Below, in pieces: positions 26,441-35,265 of a stretch of 64,000 bases of DNA. Position 1 is the stretch's first letter. Each line of letters starts with the position of its first letter. Source of the DNA: Halomonas elongata (lineage in GTDB: Bacteria; Pseudomonadota; Gammaproteobacteria; Pseudomonadales; Halomonadaceae); contig NZ_JAJQTQ010000005.1 of NCBI RefSeq assembly GCF_029081005.1, forward strand, positions 1-64,000, in the 5' to 3' direction. The translations under genes and the position numbers were made by a program. A model generated the notes under the pieces. It was given only the letters and a program-made list of their open reading frames with translations, was not told where the DNA came from and ran no database searches.

Positions 26441-27349
26441 ATGCGCAAGCTCTCGGAGATCGATACCAATCTGCTGGTGGTGTTCGACCTGCTCTACCGG
26501 CACCGCAACACCCAGCGGGTCGCCGAGCAACTCGGCCTGACCCAGCCGGCGATCAGTCATGCACTGAATCGCCTGCGCAAGCTGCTGGGCGATCAGCTCT
26601 TCGAGCGCACCTCGCGTGGCCTGATGCCCACCCCCTATGCCACTCGGATCCACGAGCCGATCACCCGGGCCCTGGCCGGCCTGCAGGAGGCCCTCAACCT
26701 GAGTCACGACTTCGATCCCGCCACCAGCCGGCGTACCTTCCAGGTCGCCATGAGCGACATCGGCGAGCTCTATTTTCTGCCCCGGTTGATGTCACGGCTG
26801 GCCGAGCAGGCCCCCCACGTCTCGCTTTGTACCGTGCGCAGCGATCTCGGCGAGCTGGCGCATGACATGGAGGAAGGCCACGTAGATCTGGCGGTGGGGC
26901 TGATCCCGCAGTTGGGGGCCGGTTTCTACCAGCAGCGACTGTTCGTGCAGCGCTACGTCTGCCTGATGCGGGAGGATCACCCCTTGGCGCAGGGGGAATT
27001 TTCCATGGAAGACTTCGTCGCGACCCGCCACCTCGTGGTGGAGGCCAAGGGCACCGGGCACGGCCGGATCGAGGAGCTGCTGGCCAAGGGCGGCATCGTC
27101 AGGCCGGTGCAGCTTCGGCTGCCGCATTTCGTGGCCGTGCCCTACATCGTCAGCGGCACCGACCTGGTCGTCACCGTCACCGACAAGCTGGCCGAGGCCA
27201 CCGCGTCACGCTTCGGGCTACACGCCATGCCGCACCCGGTGAGCCTGCCCGAGGTGCCGATCAACCTGTTCTGGCACCGCCGCTTCCATCAGGATGCCGG
27301 CAATCGCTGGCTGCGGCGACTGATCCACGAGATGTTCGCCGAGGGCTGA
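26441..27349 (+). CDS. LysR-family transcriptional regulator, NahR/NodD-like
   Basis: A 302-aa regulator. The N-terminal DNA-binding domain reads IDTNLLVVFDLLYRHRNTQR, then LGLTQPAISHALNRLRKLLG and LFERTSRGLMPT, the pattern of the NahR/DntR/LinR/NodD branch rather than CatR. The remaining ~230 residues are the effector domain. It is divergent from the FAD monooxygenase, with about 210 bases between starts, and is the obvious regulator of that gene. An upstream frame to 26384 is open, but ATG at 26441 begins the conserved domain and has GGAGA upstream. Confidence 0.88.
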   Translation: MRKLSEIDTNLLVVFDLLYRHRNTQRVAEQLGLTQPAISHALNRLRKLLGDQLFERTSRGLMPTPYATRIHEPITRALAGLQEALNLSHDFDPATSRRTFQVAMSDIGELYFLPRLMSRLAEQAPHVSLCTVRSDLGELAHDMEEGHVDLAVGLIPQLGAGFYQQRLFVQRYVCLMREDHPLAQGEFSMEDFVATRHLVVEAKGTGHGRIEELLAKGGIVRPVQLRLPHFVAVPYIVSGTDLVVTVTDKLAEATASRFGLHAMPHPVSLPEVPINLFWHRRFHQDAGNRWLRRLIHEMFAEG

Positions 27350-27370
27350 ACGGTCCGGCACCCTTGGCGT

Positions 27371-28576
27371 TCATCGGGCGCCGTCGGACGTCCGCACCGC
27401 CTCGTCCCTAGCGGTGAAGCGGCGATGCAGGACATTGTAGGCGATGGCGCCGACCACCACGCCCCAGAAGGCCGAACCCAGGCCCAGGAAGCTGACACCC
27501 GAGGCAGTGGCGAGGAAGGTGATCACCGAGGCCTCGAGATGGTCCTTGCGGGCGGCGAAGGCGCTGACGTTGCTGGCGATGGCGCCGATCAGCGCCAACC
27601 CCGCCAGAACCGCCACGAACTCGCCGGGCAGCGAGGTGAACAGCAGCACGATGGTGCCGGCGAAGGTGCCACCGATCAGATAGAAGACGCCGTTGGCGAT
27701 CCCCGCCACATAGCGCCTGTCACGATCCGGGTGCGCTTCTTCGCTGGTGCAGATCGCCGCGGTGATCGCCGCAATCACCGTGGTGATGCCACCGAAGCAG
27801 GCGGTAGCCAGCGACGTCAGGCTGGCCACGGTGACGATCGGACGGGCCGGGGTGTGGTAACCGGAGGTGCGCAGGATCGCCATGCCCGGCAGGAACTGCC
27901 CGGTCAGGCTGACCAGCACCAGCGGGATCGCCAGGCCGAGCGTGCCCTGCCAGGTCCATTCGGGCCGAATGAAGGTCGGCGAGGCCAGCTGCACGGTGAC
28001 GCCCTCGAGGCTCGCCCCCTCCAGGGCCACGGCCAGGCCGACACCGACGATAAGCAGCCACACCAGGCAGTAGCGCGGCGTCAGGCGCTTGAACACCAGA
28101 TAGGCCAGCAGCATGCCGATCATCAGCGCCGGTACCGTGGCCAGCGACTCGAAGACCCCGACCCCGAACTGGAACAGGATGCCCGCCATCATGGCACTGG
28201 CGATCCCGGGCGGGATCAGTTGAATGATGCGGTCGAAGGTGCCGCTCACGCCGATCACCAGGATCACCGCCGCCGCGGTGAGATAAGCGCCCACCGCCTC
28301 GTTGAGGGACAACTCGGGGAACAGCGTCACCAGCAGCGCCGTCCCCGGCGCTGACCAGGCCGTCACCACCGGCACCCGGAGCCACAGGCTGAGCCCGATG
28401 CCAGAGACGGCGGCCCCCATCGAGATCGCCCAGACCCAGGATGTCATCATGGCGTTCGACACCTCGGCACTCTGGGCAGCCTGGAAGAAGATGGCCAACG
28501 GCCCGGCATAGGAGACCAGCACCGCCACGAAACCGGCGGTGACGGCGGGGATCGACCAATCCTTGAAGCGTCGCAT
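27371..28576 (-). CDS. benE: BenE-family benzoate/H+ symporter, copy 1
   Basis: A 401-aa inner-membrane protein with about 12 hydrophobic segments. BenE-type features are the N-terminal SIPAVTAGFVAVLVSYAGP, VVTAWSAPGTALL near residue 82, and the late block CFGGITTVIAAITAAICTSEEAHPD read as two parts near 265-290. The start at 28576 has GAGGAACTCGCC upstream. It follows a second BenE-family gene in the same direction, separated by a terminator and a strong hairpin, and is the last gene of the leftward benzoate region. Confidence 0.88.
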   Translation of the reverse strand: MRRFKDWSIPAVTAGFVAVLVSYAGPLAIFFQAAQSAEVSNAMMTSWVWAISMGAAVSGIGLSLWLRVPVVTAWSAPGTALLVTLFPELSLNEAVGAYLTAAAVILVIGVSGTFDRIIQLIPPGIASAMMAGILFQFGVGVFESLATVPALMIGMLLAYLVFKRLTPRYCLVWLLIVGVGLAVALEGASLEGVTVQLASPTFIRPEWTWQGTLGLAIPLVLVSLTGQFLPGMAILRTSGYHTPARPIVTVASLTSLATACFGGITTVIAAITAAICTSEEAHPDRDRRYVAGIANGVFYLIGGTFAGTIVLLFTSLPGEFVAVLAGLALIGAIASNVSAFAARKDHLEASVITFLATASGVSFLGLGSAFWGVVVGAIAYNVLHRRFTARDEAVRTSDGAR

Positions 28577-28600
28577 GGCGAGTTCCTCGAGATGACAAAC

Positions 28601-28627
28601 GCGGTGGCGCCGAACCGGCGACACCGC
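28601..28627 (-). repeat. 12-bp hairpin in the leader of benE copy 1
   Basis: Arms GCGGTGGCGCCG (28601-28612) and CGGCGACACCGC (28616-28627) pair with one mismatch around a 3-base loop. Read leftward it lies between the upstream terminator and the ribosome binding site of benE copy 1, about 25 bases before the start codon, with no T tract. Confidence 0.65.
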
Positions 28628-28632
28628 AGAAG

Positions 28633-28666
28633 AAAAAAGGCCCGTGCTGACGGGCAACGACGGGCC
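28633..28666 (-). terminator. Intrinsic terminator between the two BenE genes
   Basis: Stem GGCCCGT (28639-28645) and ACGGGCC (28660-28666), followed leftward by six Ts (28633-28638). It ends transcription after the upstream BenE-family gene (stop at 28701), so expression of the second copy would depend on readthrough or its own promoter. Confidence 0.8.
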
Positions 28667-28700
28667 AACGGAGAACCATATACCGCTCGATGCCCCGCCG

Positions 28701-29939
28701 TCAGGCGCTGGGCTCGTGGGCGACCCGGCGAATGAACTCGAAGTCCTTGGTCTCGAAGAGCAGCGAGATGAGCACCCCCAGCACCAAGGCCCAGAAGGAA
28801 GAACCGATGTCCAGGATCTGCAGCCCGGAGGCGGCGATCAGGAAGGAGAACAGCCCTCCCATCTCGTGCTTGCCGGAGAAGGCCATGTGCATCGCCGAGG
28901 TAATCACCTTGAGCAGAGCCAGACCGGCGACGATGGCCACGAAGTAGGACGGCATCGCCTCGATCAGGTTGATGACAAAACCGTAGAAGGGAGCCGCCAC
29001 CATGAAGATGGCCCCGGCGATCACCGCCGCCACCCAGCGCTTGTCCAGCTTGCCGGACTCGGGGGAGGAACAGATACCGGTCATCGGCGCGGCGATACAG
29101 GTGCTGTGCAGGTTGAAGAAGGCCGAGATCATGGTGCCCAAACCGCCCACGGCAGTGATGGCATTGGCTGGCACTTCCTTGTAGCCCATGCCCTTGACCA
29201 GCCCCACGCCCGCGGGCGTCTCCATACCGATCAGAATCAACGCCAGCGGCAGGCCGTAGGCCAGGAAGGCCTCCAGGGTGAACTCGGGAGCGATGAACTC
29301 GGGGAAGTTCACCGAGAACTCGACGCCGGAAAAATCGATACCGGCATAGCTCATGTAAGCAATGCCGGCCAGCATGGCCACGATCAGCGGCGGCACCCGG
29401 CGCAGAAAGCGCGCCGACAGGAAGAAGGCCAGAATCATGATGGCCGCCGGCAGGAGGGCGTTCTCCAGCGGTTCCACCATGTTGAGGCCGAACTTGAGCA
29501 GGATGCCGCCAACCATGCCCATGACGATCGGCATGGGAATCAGCTTCATGACGATGCCCATCACCCCGGCGAGCCCGGCCACCAGCGCAATGGCTCCGGC
29601 GATCAGCGAGGCGCCAAGCGCTGCCTCCACGCCGACCACGGGAATGATCGAGGCGAACAGCAGCGCGCCGGGAATGGAGTTGGCCATCGGCAGCGGCAGT
29701 CGATAGTAGGCGGGCATGAGCAGCCCGAACAGGCCATTGATCAGCAGGTAACTGATGACCCAGATCATGATGAAGTGGGGGTCGAGGCCCGCGGCGGTCC
29801 CGGCACCCACATGGATCACGCTGGCACTGATGCCGAAGATACCGGCCACGACGCCCGCACTGGCGTTGTCGACGTTGAGATCGCGGATGAAGTCAGCCGG
29901 CGCATGCCGCAGGCTGACCCCCTTCTCGATATGTTTCAT
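28701..29939 (-). CDS. BenE-family benzoate/H+ symporter-like transporter, copy 2
   Basis: A 412-aa inner-membrane protein of the same family but clearly diverged from copy 1. Blocks include GVVAGIFGISASVIHVGAG near residue 28-46, PMANSIPGALLFASIIP near 85-101, and FFNLHSTCIAAPMTGICSSPE near 245-265 (split), matching the BenE late signature. CCGGAG lies upstream of its ATG. It is 139 bases after benD in the same direction and is probably the last gene before the terminator at 28633-28666. The divergence suggests a different aromatic acid as substrate. Confidence 0.82.
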   Translation of the reverse strand: MKHIEKGVSLRHAPADFIRDLNVDNASAGVVAGIFGISASVIHVGAGTAAGLDPHFIMIWVISYLLINGLFGLLMPAYYRLPLPMANSIPGALLFASIIPVVGVEAALGASLIAGAIALVAGLAGVMGIVMKLIPMPIVMGMVGGILLKFGLNMVEPLENALLPAAIMILAFFLSARFLRRVPPLIVAMLAGIAYMSYAGIDFSGVEFSVNFPEFIAPEFTLEAFLAYGLPLALILIGMETPAGVGLVKGMGYKEVPANAITAVGGLGTMISAFFNLHSTCIAAPMTGICSSPESGKLDKRWVAAVIAGAIFMVAAPFYGFVINLIEAMPSYFVAIVAGLALLKVITSAMHMAFSGKHEMGGLFSFLIAASGLQILDIGSSFWALVLGVLISLLFETKDFEFIRRVAHEPSA

Positions 29940-30032
29940 GCTGTACTCCGGATGTTGTTGTCATTGATATCGGGGGCTGTCGGAGACCGCCCCTGCCGGG
30001 GCGGCGTTTGGCTTTGCTGGCGTTAGCTGGTT

Positions 30033-30079
30033 GGCCTTGACTGAAAAGTCACCGAGCGCAGGCCCTTTTCAGCGAGGCC
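30033..30079 (-). repeat. Long interrupted hairpin directly after benD
   Basis: Arms CTGAAAAG (30041-30048) and CTTTTCAG (30065-30072) form a perfect 8-bp stem, extended by GGCCT (30033-30037) and AGGCC (30075-30079) after small bulges. It abuts the benD stop codon. No T tract follows leftward, so it may protect the upstream ben mRNA rather than end it. Confidence 0.55.
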
Positions 30080-30879
30080 TAGCCGAGGTCTCCCCCGGCC
30101 ACCGGCAACACGCTGCCGGTGATATAGCTGGCCTCGTCCGAGGCCATGAACAGGATCGGAGCAGCCATCTCGTCCAGGGTGCCGTAGCGACCGAACAGGC
30201 AGCTCTGCTCGGTCTGGTCGATATGCGCCTGGAACCAGGCCTGCTCCGTCTCGTTGCGCGGCTCCGGGGTGCCCCGGGAGATGCGCCGCGGTGGCGCCTC
30301 GGTGCCGCCGGGGGCAGTGGCCACCACGCGGATGCCGTGCTCGGCATATTCGAAGGCCAGCGAGGCGGTCATGGCGTTGACCCCGCCCTTGGCCGCCGAG
30401 TACGGAATGCGGTGAATGCCACGGGTCGCCGCCGAGGAGACGTTGACGATCACCCCGCCGCCCTGCTCGACCATGACCGGCAGGACCGCACGGCAGCACC
30501 AGAGCGTCGGCATCAGCGATCGGGTGATCTCGGCCGAGACCTCGGTGGGGGTGAACTCGGTGAACGGCTTGAAGTTGATCGCTCCACCCACATTGTTGAC
30601 CAGGATGTCGATCCGGCCGAAGTACGCGCGGGCCTCGGCCATGGCGCGCTCGGCGCCCTCGAAGGCCTCCAGGTCGGCCTGCAGGGCGATGGCGTCGATG
30701 CCCTCGGCCGCAAGCTCGTCCGCCACCTCCCGGACGAGATCGGCGCGATCCACCAGTGCCAGACGAGCCCCCTCGGCAGCGGCGCGCTCGGCGACGCGCC
30801 GGCCGATGCCCTGAGCGGCGCCGGTGATCACCATCACCCGGTCCTGAAAGCGCGACCCATCGAAACGTAGCGCACTCAT
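30079..30879 (-). CDS. benD: cis-1,6-dihydroxycyclohexa-2,4-diene-1-carboxylate dehydrogenase
   Basis: A 266-aa short-chain dehydrogenase that oxidises the benzoate cis-diol to catechol with loss of CO2. It shows the cofactor motif ITGAAQGIGRRVAE near residue 17-30, NNVGGAINFKPF near 95, and the catalytic Ser and Tyr-x3-Lys (NVSSAATRG; YSAAKGGVNA). The segment NFKPF and the C-terminal YITGSVLPVAGGDLG are typical of BenD/XylL. Start at 30879: its ATG overlaps the benC stop (ATGA). Position after benABC makes the assignment firm. Confidence 0.93.
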   Translation of the reverse strand: MSALRFDGSRFQDRVMVITGAAQGIGRRVAERAAAEGARLALVDRADLVREVADELAAEGIDAIALQADLEAFEGAERAMAEARAYFGRIDILVNNVGGAINFKPFTEFTPTEVSAEITRSLMPTLWCCRAVLPVMVEQGGGVIVNVSSAATRGIHRIPYSAAKGGVNAMTASLAFEYAEHGIRVVATAPGGTEAPPRRISRGTPEPRNETEQAWFQAHIDQTEQSCLFGRYGTLDEMAAPILFMASDEASYITGSVLPVAGGDLG

Positions 30880-31919
30880 GCAGCCTCCCCGGGCGCCTGG
30901 TTGGGGGTGAACTTCTCGTAGTGGAAGCTCTGCGGCGCGATGCCCTGCTCGTCGAAGTGCTTGAGCACGGCGTCGACCATCGGCGGCGGCCCGCACAGGT
31001 AGACGTCGACGTCGCCATCGTGGAGCACTTCGGCATCCATGTGGTGGGTGACGTACCCCTTGCGCGGATGCTCACTTGCCTCGTCCACCACCACGGTGGT
31101 GTAGGTGAAGCTCGGCAGCCGCTCCTTGAGGGCATCCAGGGCGTCGGTCTTGACCAGGTGATCGTCCTGGTTGACGCCGTAGATCAGGTGGATCGGCTGA
31201 TCACAGCCCTGCCCGCCTTCCCGCTTATGGGCCATTTGCTCGAGCATCGACAGAAAGGGCGCCAGGCCGGTACCGCCGGCCAGCATCAGCACCGGCCGGG
31301 TGATCTCGCGCAGATAGAAGCTGCCCATCGGCCCGGTCAGGGCGAGGCGCTCGCCGGGCTTGCAACGGTCGGTCAGGTAGCCGCTCATCAGGCCATTCGG
31401 CACATTGCGGATCAGGAAGCTGACCCTCGAGTCGCCCGGCCGGGAGCTGAAGGAATAGGAGCGATGTTCGCCGGTACCGGGCACATCGATATGGATATAC
31501 TGACCGGGCAGGAATGCCAGCTCGGCGCCATCTTCCAGATCGATGGAGAGCTCGATGCTGTCCTCGGAAAGCGATTCGACGGACGTCACGGTTCCCTCGA
31601 CCTTGCCCACCGCTGTCTTGCACAGACGAGAGGCGACCGGCACCTCAATGACGCAGTCGGAGGACGGCACCATCTGACAGGTCAGCACCTGCCCCTCGGC
31701 GGCCTCCTCGTCGGACAGTGCCTCTTCCAGGTATTCGTCGCCCATGTCGAAGCCGCCTTGCTCGCAATGCCCCTTGCAGGTGCCGCAGACACCGTCGGAG
31801 CAGTCCATCGGCAGATTGACTTTCTGCCGGTAGGCGGCGTCGAGCACGGTCTCCCCTTCATGGCAGCCGATGAAGCGGGTCACCCCGTCTTCGAAGTTGA
31901 GGGCAATGGTATAGCTCAT
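30876..31919 (-). CDS. benC: Benzoate 1,2-dioxygenase electron-transfer component
   Basis: A 347-aa reductase that passes electrons from NADH through FAD and a 2Fe-2S centre to BenAB. The N-terminal plant-type ferredoxin domain has CSDGVCGTCKGHCE near residue 40 and a fourth Cys at LTCQM; the FAD site is RSYSFSSRPGD and the NAD site includes MLAGGTGLAPFLSML. The start at 31919 is chosen for GGAGGAG upstream, six codons inside the longest frame. It overlaps benD by 4 bases and follows benB by 48 bases. Confidence 0.95.
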   Translation of the reverse strand: MSYTIALNFEDGVTRFIGCHEGETVLDAAYRQKVNLPMDCSDGVCGTCKGHCEQGGFDMGDEYLEEALSDEEAAEGQVLTCQMVPSSDCVIEVPVASRLCKTAVGKVEGTVTSVESLSEDSIELSIDLEDGAELAFLPGQYIHIDVPGTGEHRSYSFSSRPGDSRVSFLIRNVPNGLMSGYLTDRCKPGERLALTGPMGSFYLREITRPVLMLAGGTGLAPFLSMLEQMAHKREGGQGCDQPIHLIYGVNQDDHLVKTDALDALKERLPSFTYTTVVVDEASEHPRKGYVTHHMDAEVLHDGDVDVYLCGPPPMVDAVLKHFDEQGIAPQSFHYEKFTPNQAPGEAA

Positions 31920-31967
31920 GGTCGTTCTCCTCCCCACCGGTCCAGCGACGCAGTCAGCATGACCCGG

Positions 31968-32459
31968 TCAGATGTGGTAGACGTCGATGACCTGGTGGAT
32001 GTAGTCATTGTTCAGGATCACTTTCTTGCGGGTGATCAGCGGCGTTTCCCCCGACACGTCCAGGGTGTAGAAGGAGGCACCGAAGAACTGGTTGGTCTGC
32101 TGGTAGCGGTGGCTCAGGGTGTGCCAGTTGAAGCGCAGCTCCACCGCGTCGCCGTCCTGGCTCAGCACCTCCAGGTTGCTGATCAGGTGGGTGGTGCGCG
32201 GCTCGGGAATGCTGGTCGCCCCGCTGCGCTCGGTCTTGATCCGATAGACACGGTCCTCGAGCCCCTCCCGGTTCGGGTAGTAGATCAGCGAGATCTCGGA
32301 CTGCGGGTCCTCGGTCAGCCGGTCGTCGTCGTCCCAGGCCGGCATCCAGAACTCCGCATCCTGGTGGTAGCACTCGAGCCAGTCATCCCACTGGCGGTCG
32401 TCGAGCAGGCGCGCCTCGCGGTGCACGAAAGCCTGAATATCCTCGAATGTGATGTTCAT
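31968..32459 (-). CDS. benB: Benzoate 1,2-dioxygenase small subunit
   Basis: A 163-aa beta subunit of the ring-hydroxylating dioxygenase, a cone-shaped NTF2-like fold that stabilises the alpha3beta3 hexamer. Typical blocks are FVHREARLLDDRQWDDWLEC (residues ~11-30) and the C-terminal FYTLDVSGETPLITRKKVIL. Length is standard. It starts 12 bases after benA ends. Confidence 0.95.
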   Translation of the reverse strand: MNITFEDIQAFVHREARLLDDRQWDDWLECYHQDAEFWMPAWDDDDRLTEDPQSEISLIYYPNREGLEDRVYRIKTERSGATSIPEPRTTHLISNLEVLSQDGDAVELRFNWHTLSHRYQQTNQFFGASFYTLDVSGETPLITRKKVILNNDYIHQVIDVYHI

Positions 32460-32471
32460 GATGCTCTCTCC

Positions 32472-33851
32472 TTATGCCGACTCGCTGACGGACTCGGTTG
32501 AAATAAACCGGCCGCGTTCACGATCGATGGCGCGCAGCATTTCCTCGACCCAGTGCTTGTGGTGCAGCACATAGAGCCCTTCGTCTTCCGGCGAGGCCCC
32601 GCTCAACAGTGGTTTCATGTCGATCGCCCGGGCGTTGTCGTCGGCGCCCTCGATCCACTGTCTGGCGCCACGCGACAGGTCGTTCCACTCGGCGTCCAGG
32701 CCCTGATAGCCGTTCTGACAGGCGCGGAACTCTTCCAGGTCGTCCGGCGTGCCCATGCCCGAGACGTTGAAGAAGTCCTCGTACTGACGGATGCGCACGC
32801 GGCGACTCTCGGCCGACTCGCCCTTGGGCGCGAAGCAGTAGATGGTGACCTCGCTCTTGTCCACGGCCAGCGGGCGGACCACCCGGATCTGGGTGGAGAA
32901 CTGATCCATCAGATAGACATTGGGATAGAGGCACAGATTGCGGGTCTGGTTGACGATGGAATCGGCCCGCGCCTCGCCGAGCTGCTCCTCGATCCAGTCC
33001 TTCTGGGTATAGACGGGGCGCACCTCGGGATTGAGCAGGCGCGTCCACAGCATCATGTGGCCATTCTCGTAGGAGTAGAACCCGCCCTGGCTCTTCGACC
33101 AGCCGTCGGCATCCACCGCCTGAGTGCCGCCGGCATCATAGTTGCGACGATCCATGGTCGAGGCATAGTTCCAGTGCACGGTGCTGACGTGGTAACCGTC
33201 GGCACCGTTTTCCGCGCCCAGCTTCCAGTTGCCGTTGAAGGTATACGAGGAGGTGCCCCGCAGGATCTCCAGGCCTTCCGGCGCCTGGTCGACGATGTTG
33301 TCGATGATCTTTGTGGTCTCGCCCAGATACTCCTCCAGCGGCATCACGTCGGCACTCAGGCTGCCGAACAGGAAGCCCTTGTAGTTCTCGAACACCGGCA
33401 GGCGCTTGAGATCGTGGGAACCGTCCTGCTTGAAAGCATCCGGGTAGGCACCGGTCTTCTCGTTCTTGGCCTTGAGCAGGCGGCCATCGTTCTTGAAGGT
33501 CCAGCCGTGGAAGGGACAGGTGAAGGTGCCCTTGTTGCCGCGCTTCTTGCGGCACAGGGTGGCGCCGCGATGGGCACAGGCGTTGATCAGGGCGTGCAGC
33601 TCGCCGGCCTTGTCGCGGGTGATGATCACTGGCTGGCGGCCCAGGGTGACGGTCATGTAGTCGCCGGGCTCACTGATCTGGCTCTCGTGGGCCAGGAACA
33701 GCCAGTTGCCCTCGAAGACGTGTTTCATCTCGAGTTCGAAGAACTCGGGGTCGGTGAAGATGCTGCGATGCACGCGGAAGATGCCGGCCTCGGCGTCGTC
33801 GACGACGGCACCGCGGACTCGCTTCTCGAGCTGGTCAAGCTTGCTGGTCAT
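32472..33851 (-). CDS. benA: Benzoate 1,2-dioxygenase large subunit
   Basis: A 459-aa catalytic subunit that converts benzoate to its 1,2-cis-diol. The Rieske centre is [12 protein letters not shown] near residue 90 with CPFHGWTF about 20 residues later; the mononuclear iron site is in [16 protein letters not shown] near 210-225. The start at 33851 has GAGGA eight bases upstream; the longest frame starts 8 codons earlier without binding site. Part of the continuous leftward unit catBCA-benABCD. Confidence 0.95.
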   Translation of the reverse strand: MTSKLDQLEKRVRGAVVDDAEAGIFRVHRSIFTDPEFFELEMKHVFEGNWLFLAHESQISEPGDYMTVTLGRQPVIITRDKAGELHALINACAHRGATLCRKKRGNKGTFTCPFHGWTFKNDGRLLKAKNEKTGAYPDAFKQDGSHDLKRLPVFENYKGFLFGSLSADVMPLEEYLGETTKIIDNIVDQAPEGLEILRGTSSYTFNGNWKLGAENGADGYHVSTVHWNYASTMDRRNYDAGGTQAVDADGWSKSQGGFYSYENGHMMLWTRLLNPEVRPVYTQKDWIEEQLGEARADSIVNQTRNLCLYPNVYLMDQFSTQIRVVRPLAVDKSEVTIYCFAPKGESAESRRVRIRQYEDFFNVSGMGTPDDLEEFRACQNGYQGLDAEWNDLSRGARQWIEGADDNARAIDMKPLLSGASPEDEGLYVLHHKHWVEEMLRAIDRERGRFISTESVSESA

Positions 33852-33908
33852 GATCGGATTCCTCGCGGTTGTCATGGGGGCAGGGAAGCGGGGACGGTGC
33901 GGGTCGCC

Positions 33909-34883
33909 TCAGACCTTGGCGCTGCCCGCCAACTGACTGGCCCGATCCTGCTCGTTCTCCTTGGCACGCGGGCGGGCATGGCGATGCTGCAACGCCTGGT
34001 CGTCGGTCGCCGACAGCTCGACGTCGAACACCACCTCGGTGAAGGCCCCCTCCAGGCCACGCCGACTCGCCTCGGCGGCATCTTCGATGCGCTGGCCCTC
34101 GACCACCAGCTCCTCGCGGGTGGCAAAGGCGAAGTCGTCATAGGTGTAGGGGTCGCCGGCCAGGTTGATCTGCGTCGTCAGGTGCTGGTGGCCCAGCGCC
34201 GAAATGAAGTAGTGGATATGCGCCGGGCGCTCGCCATGACGTCCGAGCGACTTGAGCACCCGGTCGGTCGGCGCGCCTTCCGGAACGCCGTAGCCGGAGG
34301 GGATAATGCTCTGTGCGGTATAGCGCCCCTCGGCATCGGTGACGATGGTGCGACGCAGGTTGTATTCGCTCTGGGTCGGATCGAAGAAGGAGTAACCGCC
34401 CCTGGAATCGGCATGCCAGATCTCGACCTTGGCGCCAGCGATCGGCTGACCGTCGGTATCACGTACCTGACCGGTCAGCCACATGGTTTCCCCGTCCTGG
34501 TCCTTGCCGTCATCCATTCGCGCGAAGCCTTCCGCCTCCGGGGCACCGGCCACGTAGAGCGGCCCCTCGATGGTACGCGGCGTGCCGCCGGTGCGCCGGG
34601 CCTCGGCATCGATGGCGTCCTGACGCATGTCCAGGTAGTGATCGAACCCCAGACCCGGCGACAGCAGCCCGAACTGGGTCTCACCACCCAGGGCGTTGAG
34701 CAGGCTGACCGTGGACCAGTACTCCTCGGGCGTGACGTCGAAGTCGTCGATCAGCTTGTAGAGGTCGGACAACAGGCGATGCATGATCCGCTTGGCGCGG
34801 TCATTGCCTTCGGCCTGTTCGAGACCGCTGACGGCCTTCAGGAAGTTCTGAACCTCGGGGGTGTCGAAGATGGTAACGCTCAT
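33909..34883 (-). CDS. catA: Catechol 1,2-dioxygenase
   Basis: A 324-aa intradiol dioxygenase that opens catechol to cis,cis-muconate using Fe(III). An N-terminal helical linker domain (about 1-100) is followed by the beta-sandwich catalytic domain; the iron ligands fall in GPLYVAGAPEA, IIPSGYGVPEG and RPAHIHYFISALGHQHLTTQ (Tyr, Tyr, His, His). GAGGAGAACACATC precedes the ATG. The C-terminal ~20 residues are slightly longer and more polar than usual. It lies between catC and benA, joining the two pathways in one unit. Confidence 0.95.
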   Translation of the reverse strand: MSVTIFDTPEVQNFLKAVSGLEQAEGNDRAKRIMHRLLSDLYKLIDDFDVTPEEYWSTVSLLNALGGETQFGLLSPGLGFDHYLDMRQDAIDAEARRTGGTPRTIEGPLYVAGAPEAEGFARMDDGKDQDGETMWLTGQVRDTDGQPIAGAKVEIWHADSRGGYSFFDPTQSEYNLRRTIVTDAEGRYTAQSIIPSGYGVPEGAPTDRVLKSLGRHGERPAHIHYFISALGHQHLTTQINLAGDPYTYDDFAFATREELVVEGQRIEDAAEASRRGLEGAFTEVVFDVELSATDDQALQHRHARPRAKENEQDRASQLAGSAKV

Positions 34884-34932
34884 GATGTGTTCTCCTCGTC
34901 ATTGTCGTTTTTCTTGTGGTGATACCGCCGGC

Positions 34933-35223
34933 TCAGCGGTCGTCGTCGCGGACCGACGATGGATGGCGGCACAGCGGTGTCACACTGATGGCCATGTAGG
35001 GAAACAACGGCAGGTTCGAGACGAGATCCTGCAGTTCGGCGTTGTCGTCGACATCGAAGATGCTGACGTTCGAGTAGCTGCCGGCGACCCGCCATAGATG
35101 ACGCCACTTGCCGGCCCGCTGAAGCTCCTGGGAATAGGCCTTCTCGGTGGCCTTGATCTCGGCGGCCCGCTCGGCCGGCATATCCGGCGGCAGCTTCACG
35201 GTCATTTCCACTTGAAACAGCAT
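34933..35223 (-). CDS. catC: Muconolactone delta-isomerase
   Basis: A 96-aa protein that converts muconolactone to 3-oxoadipate enol-lactone; the small decameric CatC family. The sequence begins MLFQVEMTVKLP and carries the conserved KWRHLWRVAG and FPYMAISVTPL blocks. Start at 35223 chosen for CGGAGGAGAGAC upstream. It lies between catB and catA. Confidence 0.95.
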   Translation of the reverse strand: MLFQVEMTVKLPPDMPAERAAEIKATEKAYSQELQRAGKWRHLWRVAGSYSNVSIFDVDDNAELQDLVSNLPLFPYMAISVTPLCRHPSSVRDDDR

Positions 35224-35265
35224 GTCTCTCCTCCGATTCTCATGGCGGCTTGAAACGGGGCCCAT

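Noticed and set aside
29991..30010. GC-rich hairpin CCGCCCC...GGGGCGG before benE copy 2
   Set aside because: No T tract in either direction and common in such GC-rich sequence, so not called a terminator.
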